Assembly (NCBI RefSeq): GCF_000761215.1
Contig: NZ_CP009438.1
Coordinates: 1,054,001 to 1,118,000 of the forward strand
DNA from: Streptomyces glaucescens
GTDB lineage: Bacteria > Actinomycetota > Actinomycetes > Streptomycetales > Streptomycetaceae
Direction: 5' to 3'
Length of the DNA: 64,000 nt
Part shown: in pieces, positions 61,936 through 64,000 of the stretch
How the letters are laid out: every line of letters starts with the position of its first letter
How positions within the stretch are numbered: position 1 is the first letter of the stretch
Notes under the pieces: generated by a model
Told to the model about the DNA's origin: nothing
Databases searched by the model: none
Seen by the model: the letters and a program-made list of their open reading frames with translations, nothing else
Position numbers and translations under genes: made by a program

Positions 61936-62897
61936 CGGGCCTCCTCCGTCATGACGGCGATCCGGCCGGTGCTGCGGCCGTCGGCGACCTTCTGCACGGC
62001 CGCCGCGGCCCCGGCGAGCGGGACGCGCTCGCTGACCAGCGGCTTGATCGCGCCCCGGGCGGCCAGGTCGGTGAGCTGGTCGTGGCAGTGCCGGACCAGC
62101 TTCGGGTTCTTGGTGTTGTACAGGCCCCAGTGCAGGCCGAGGACCGAGTAGTTCTTCACCAGGGCGTGGTTGAGCGCGGGGCTCGGGATGGTGCCGCTCG
62201 CGAAGCCGACGACCACGATCCGCCCTTCGAAGGCGACCGTCTTGGCGGACTGGGTGTAGGCCTCCCCGCCCACGGGGTCGTAGATCACGTCGGCGCCCCG
62301 GCCGCCGGTGGCCTCCTTGACGGCGGCGACGACGTCCTCGGTCCGCCGGTCGATCACGGTGTCGCAGCCCAGTTCCCGGGCGACGGCGGCCTTGTCGGCA
62401 CCGCCGACGACACCGATGACGGTGGCGCCGGCCGCCTTGCCGAGCTGGACGGCCGCGCTGCCGACGCCGCCCGCGGCGGCGTGGACGAGCAGGGTCTCGC
62501 CGGCCTGGAGGCCGGCCCGCCGGTGCAGGCCGAACCAGCCGGTCTGGTAGCCGATGTGCAGGGCGGCGGCCTCGGCGTCGTCCAGCGACTCGGGGGCGGG
62601 CAGCAGGACGGCGGCGTCCGCGACGGCGTACTCGGCGAAGCCGCCGTACGGCAGCGCGGGGTTGCCGATGACCCGGCGGCCGTCCTCGGTCTCGCCGCAG
62701 ATCTCCACTCCGGGGGTGAAGGGCAGCGGCGGCCGGATCTGGTACTGGCCCCGGCACAGCAGCGCGTCCGGGAAGTTGACGTTCGCGGCGCGCACTCTCA
62801 CCAGGACCTGGCCGTCACCGGGTGTGGGGCGCTCGGCCTCCGCCAGGCGCATCACCTCGCCCGGCTCGCCGTTCTCGTGCACGTGCCATGCCTGCAT
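61932..62897 (-). CDS. Zinc-independent MDR / quinone oxidoreductase-like protein
   Basis: The protein has 321 residues of the medium-chain dehydrogenase/reductase family. VRVRAANVNFPDALLCRGQY is the quinone-oxidoreductase-type N-domain and LLVHAAAGGVGSAAVQLGKA the NADPH-binding motif. DVIYDPVGGEAY and GRIVVVGFASG are also typical. It lacks the cysteine cluster of zinc alcohol dehydrogenases. First gene of the operon with the two acyl-CoA dehydrogenases; a role in acyl-CoA metabolism (for example enoyl reduction) is inferred from context. Confidence 0.88.
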   Translation of the reverse strand: MQAWHVHENGEPGEVMRLAEAERPTPGDGQVLVRVRAANVNFPDALLCRGQYQIRPPLPFTPGVEICGETEDGRRVIGNPALPYGGFAEYAVADAAVLLPAPESLDDAEAAALHIGYQTGWFGLHRRAGLQAGETLLVHAAAGGVGSAAVQLGKAAGATVIGVVGGADKAAVARELGCDTVIDRRTEDVVAAVKEATGGRGADVIYDPVGGEAYTQSAKTVAFEGRIVVVGFASGTIPSPALNHALVKNYSVLGLHWGLYNTKNPKLVRHCHDQLTDLAARGAIKPLVSERVPLAGAAAAVQKVADGRSTGRIAVMTEEAR

Positions 62898-62946
62898 GCG
62901 GTGCCTCCACGGGGGACTGCTTCGTCTGACCGGGGTCGGATCGCAT

Positions 62947-62963
62947 ACTAAGCGGTCGCTTGC
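62947..62963. promoter_or_regulatory. Candidate TetR-type operator upstream of the MDR/FadE operon
   Basis: The sequence ACTAAGCGGTCGCTTGC contains the inverted repeat AAGCG (62950-62954) and CGCTT (62957-62961). It lies about 50 bases before the MDR start. Similar ACTAAGCG-type palindromes are typical operators of fatty-acid-degradation TetR repressors in actinobacteria. No such repressor is adjacent. Confidence 0.5.
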
Positions 62964-63005
62964 CGTTCAGGGAACAGCCGGAGGGGCACCCGTCTGATCC
63001 GGGGC

Positions 63006-63590
63006 TCACCCGCCGGCCGCGCTCTTCGGCCGCGCCCGCACGTGCATCCGCTCGCCCTGCGGGCCGAACAGGCTGAGGAACTCCACCGGCCCCTCCCCGG
63101 TCGACCCGAACCAGTGCGGCACCCGGGTGTCGAACTCCGCCGCCTCCCCGGACGTGAGCACCACGTCGTGCTCGCCCAGCACCAGCCTGAGCCGCCCGGC
63201 CAGCACGTACAGCCACTCGTAGCCCTCATGCGTCTGCGGGGCCGGGTCCAGGCGCCGCTTCGGCTCGATGATCTTGTACGCCTGGAGTCCGCCGGGCTGC
63301 CGGGTGAGCGGGATCAACGTCCGGCCGTCCCGCTCGATCGGCTTGACGGGCCGCACCCGGGGGTCCCCGACCCGCGGCGCGCCGACCAGTTCGTCCAGCG
63401 GGACCTGGTGGGCCTGGGCGATCGGCAGCAGCAGCTCCAGGGACGGCCTGCGCCGGCCGGACTCCAGCCGCGACAGCGTGCTCACCGAGATGCCGGTCGC
63501 CTCGGACAGCGCCGCGAGCGTCACCTCCTTCTCCTTGCGGATCCGCCGCAGTCTCGGGCCCACGCCCGCCAGAACCTCATCGGTACCCAT
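63006..63590 (-). CDS. XRE-family regulator with cupin sensor domain
   Basis: The protein has 194 residues. The N-terminal HTH contains VTLAALSEATGISVSTLSRL and ESGRRRPSLELLLPIA. The C-terminal cupin has THEGYEWLYVLAGRLRLVLG and EAAEFDTRVPHWFG, which supply metal-type His/Glu ligands. Members bind small molecules (amines, amino acids) and repress neighbouring genes. It is divergent from the flavoprotein gene at 63669 with a 78-base spacer that carries a palindrome, so control of that gene and itself is likely. Confidence 0.9.
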   Translation of the reverse strand: MGTDEVLAGVGPRLRRIRKEKEVTLAALSEATGISVSTLSRLESGRRRPSLELLLPIAQAHQVPLDELVGAPRVGDPRVRPVKPIERDGRTLIPLTRQPGGLQAYKIIEPKRRLDPAPQTHEGYEWLYVLAGRLRLVLGEHDVVLTSGEAAEFDTRVPHWFGSTGEGPVEFLSLFGPQGERMHVRARPKSAAGG

Positions 63591-63610
63591 GACTCACATT
63601 GCAGTTTCGG

Positions 63611-63622
63611 CAAACTTGTTTG
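63611..63622. promoter_or_regulatory. Candidate operator for the XRE-cupin regulator
   Basis: CAAAC (63611-63615) and GTTTG (63618-63622) form a 5-bp inverted repeat around TT in the 78-base divergent spacer. The spacer is AT-rich compared with its surroundings. Binding by the XRE protein is inferred from position. Confidence 0.45.
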
Positions 63623-63668
63623 TCAATGCCGCCCTGCCCGCGCGACCGTCGGACGCGGAGGTGGTCAC

Positions 63669-64000
63669 ATGACCGAGCATTCGACCGAGACCCGCGCGGC
63701 GACCGGCGGGGCGGCCCGGCAGCCCGAGGGAACCGAGACGTACGAGGTGGTCGTCGTCGGCGGCGGCAGCGCCGGCCTGTCCGCCGCGCTGGTCCTGGGC
63801 CGGGCCCGCCGCCGGACGCTCGTCGTCGACGCCGGCGAGCCCCGCAACGCGCCCGCCGCCCACATGCAGGGCTATCTCTCCCGCGACGGCATGCCGCCCG
63901 CCGACTTCCTGGCCCTCGGCCGCGAGGAGGTCGCCCGCTACGGCGTCGAGCTGGTCCGGGACCGGGCGGTGGACGTCACCCGGGACGGGGACTTCGCCGT
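63669..64000 (+). CDS. Thioredoxin-reductase-like flavoprotein (5' part)
   Basis: The first 110 residues of a gene that runs past the window end. After a 25-residue polar N-tail, VVVVGGGSAGLSAALVLGRA is the FAD-binding motif and TLVVDAGEPRNAPAAH follows, as in thioredoxin-reductase-like NAD(P)/FAD oxidoreductases. GYLSRDGMPPADFLALG continues the family pattern. The redox CxxC region lies beyond the window, so a true thioredoxin reductase cannot be told from its non-disulfide relatives. It is probably controlled by the divergent XRE-cupin gene. Confidence 0.82.
   Translation, partial: MTEHSTETRAATGGAARQPEGTETYEVVVVGGGSAGLSAALVLGRARRRTLVVDAGEPRNAPAAHMQGYLSRDGMPPADFLALGREEVARYGVELVRDRAVDVTRDGDFA

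Overview
The window is very GC-rich actinobacterial DNA. Codon use, GTG starts, ATGA gene overlaps, Tat and Sec leaders and the gene families all point to Streptomyces. It holds two or more secondary-metabolite gene sets (about 0.4-37.6 kb), a surface-glycan / heptose locus (about 38.2-58.3 kb), and a short stretch of ordinary metabolic genes (58.3-64 kb). No tRNA, rRNA, IS element, prophage or CRISPR array was seen.

Region A (412-18099) is mostly one leftward operon. In transcription order it encodes a transglutaminase-fold protein, an AurF/CmlI-like diiron N-oxygenase, a small carrier protein, a truncated seryl-tRNA-synthetase-like amino acid:carrier-protein ligase, a nitronate monooxygenase-type flavoprotein, an alpha/beta hydrolase, a second carrier protein, an Sfp-type phosphopantetheinyl transferase, a third carrier protein, a 906-residue fusion of a class III aminotransferase with an acyl-ACP reductase, and a fatty acyl-AMP ligase. 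A second fatty acyl-AMP ligase, an HSL-type esterase, a NodU/CmcH-type O-carbamoyltransferase and a TetR regulator follow. Two modules can be read from this. One loads an amino acid (by family, glycine) on a carrier protein, oxidises its nitrogen to a nitronate and removes the nitro group. The other activates a fatty acid and converts its thioester to an aldehyde and then an amine. The transglutaminase-like protein and the carbamoyltransferase are candidates for joining and decorating the pieces. I do not recognise this combination as the pathway of a known compound.

Region B (18670-37595) starts with an orphan LuxR-type regulator and continues rightward with pyochelin-type assembly-line genes: a Cy-A(MT)-PCP-TE NRPS, an NAD(P)-dependent reductase that should act on a thiazoline, a CP-Cy-A(MT-like)-PCP NRPS, and a salicylate-type aryl-AMP ligase. 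A second TetR, a P450, a flavin monooxygenase and a DUF1360 membrane protein follow. Both adenylation domains carry a cysteine-type code. The product core should therefore be an aryl-thiazoline/thiazolidine like pyochelin, watasemycin or thiazostatin, oxidatively tailored. No salicylate synthase or iron-siderophore transporter lies in the window. The TetR proteins at 412 and 33253 are close paralogues that bracket regions A and B, which suggests shared control.

Region C (38163-58303) encodes an FAD oxidoreductase, a polysaccharide pyruvyl transferase-like protein, two UDP-sugar decarboxylase/epimerase-like SDRs (one lacking its catalytic Tyr), a second carbamoyltransferase, several glycosyltransferases, a complete set for making nucleotide-activated heptose (GmhA, GmhB and HldE types), two GT9 heptosyltransferase-like proteins, a hemerythrin-domain protein and a secreted phosphodiester glycosidase. 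The set looks like a cell-surface glycan or glycolipid locus. Region D contains a small membrane protein, a Tat-exported phosphodiesterase-like protein, a paired acyl-CoA dehydrogenase operon with a quinone oxidoreductase-like gene, an XRE-cupin regulator and the start of a thioredoxin-reductase-like flavoprotein.
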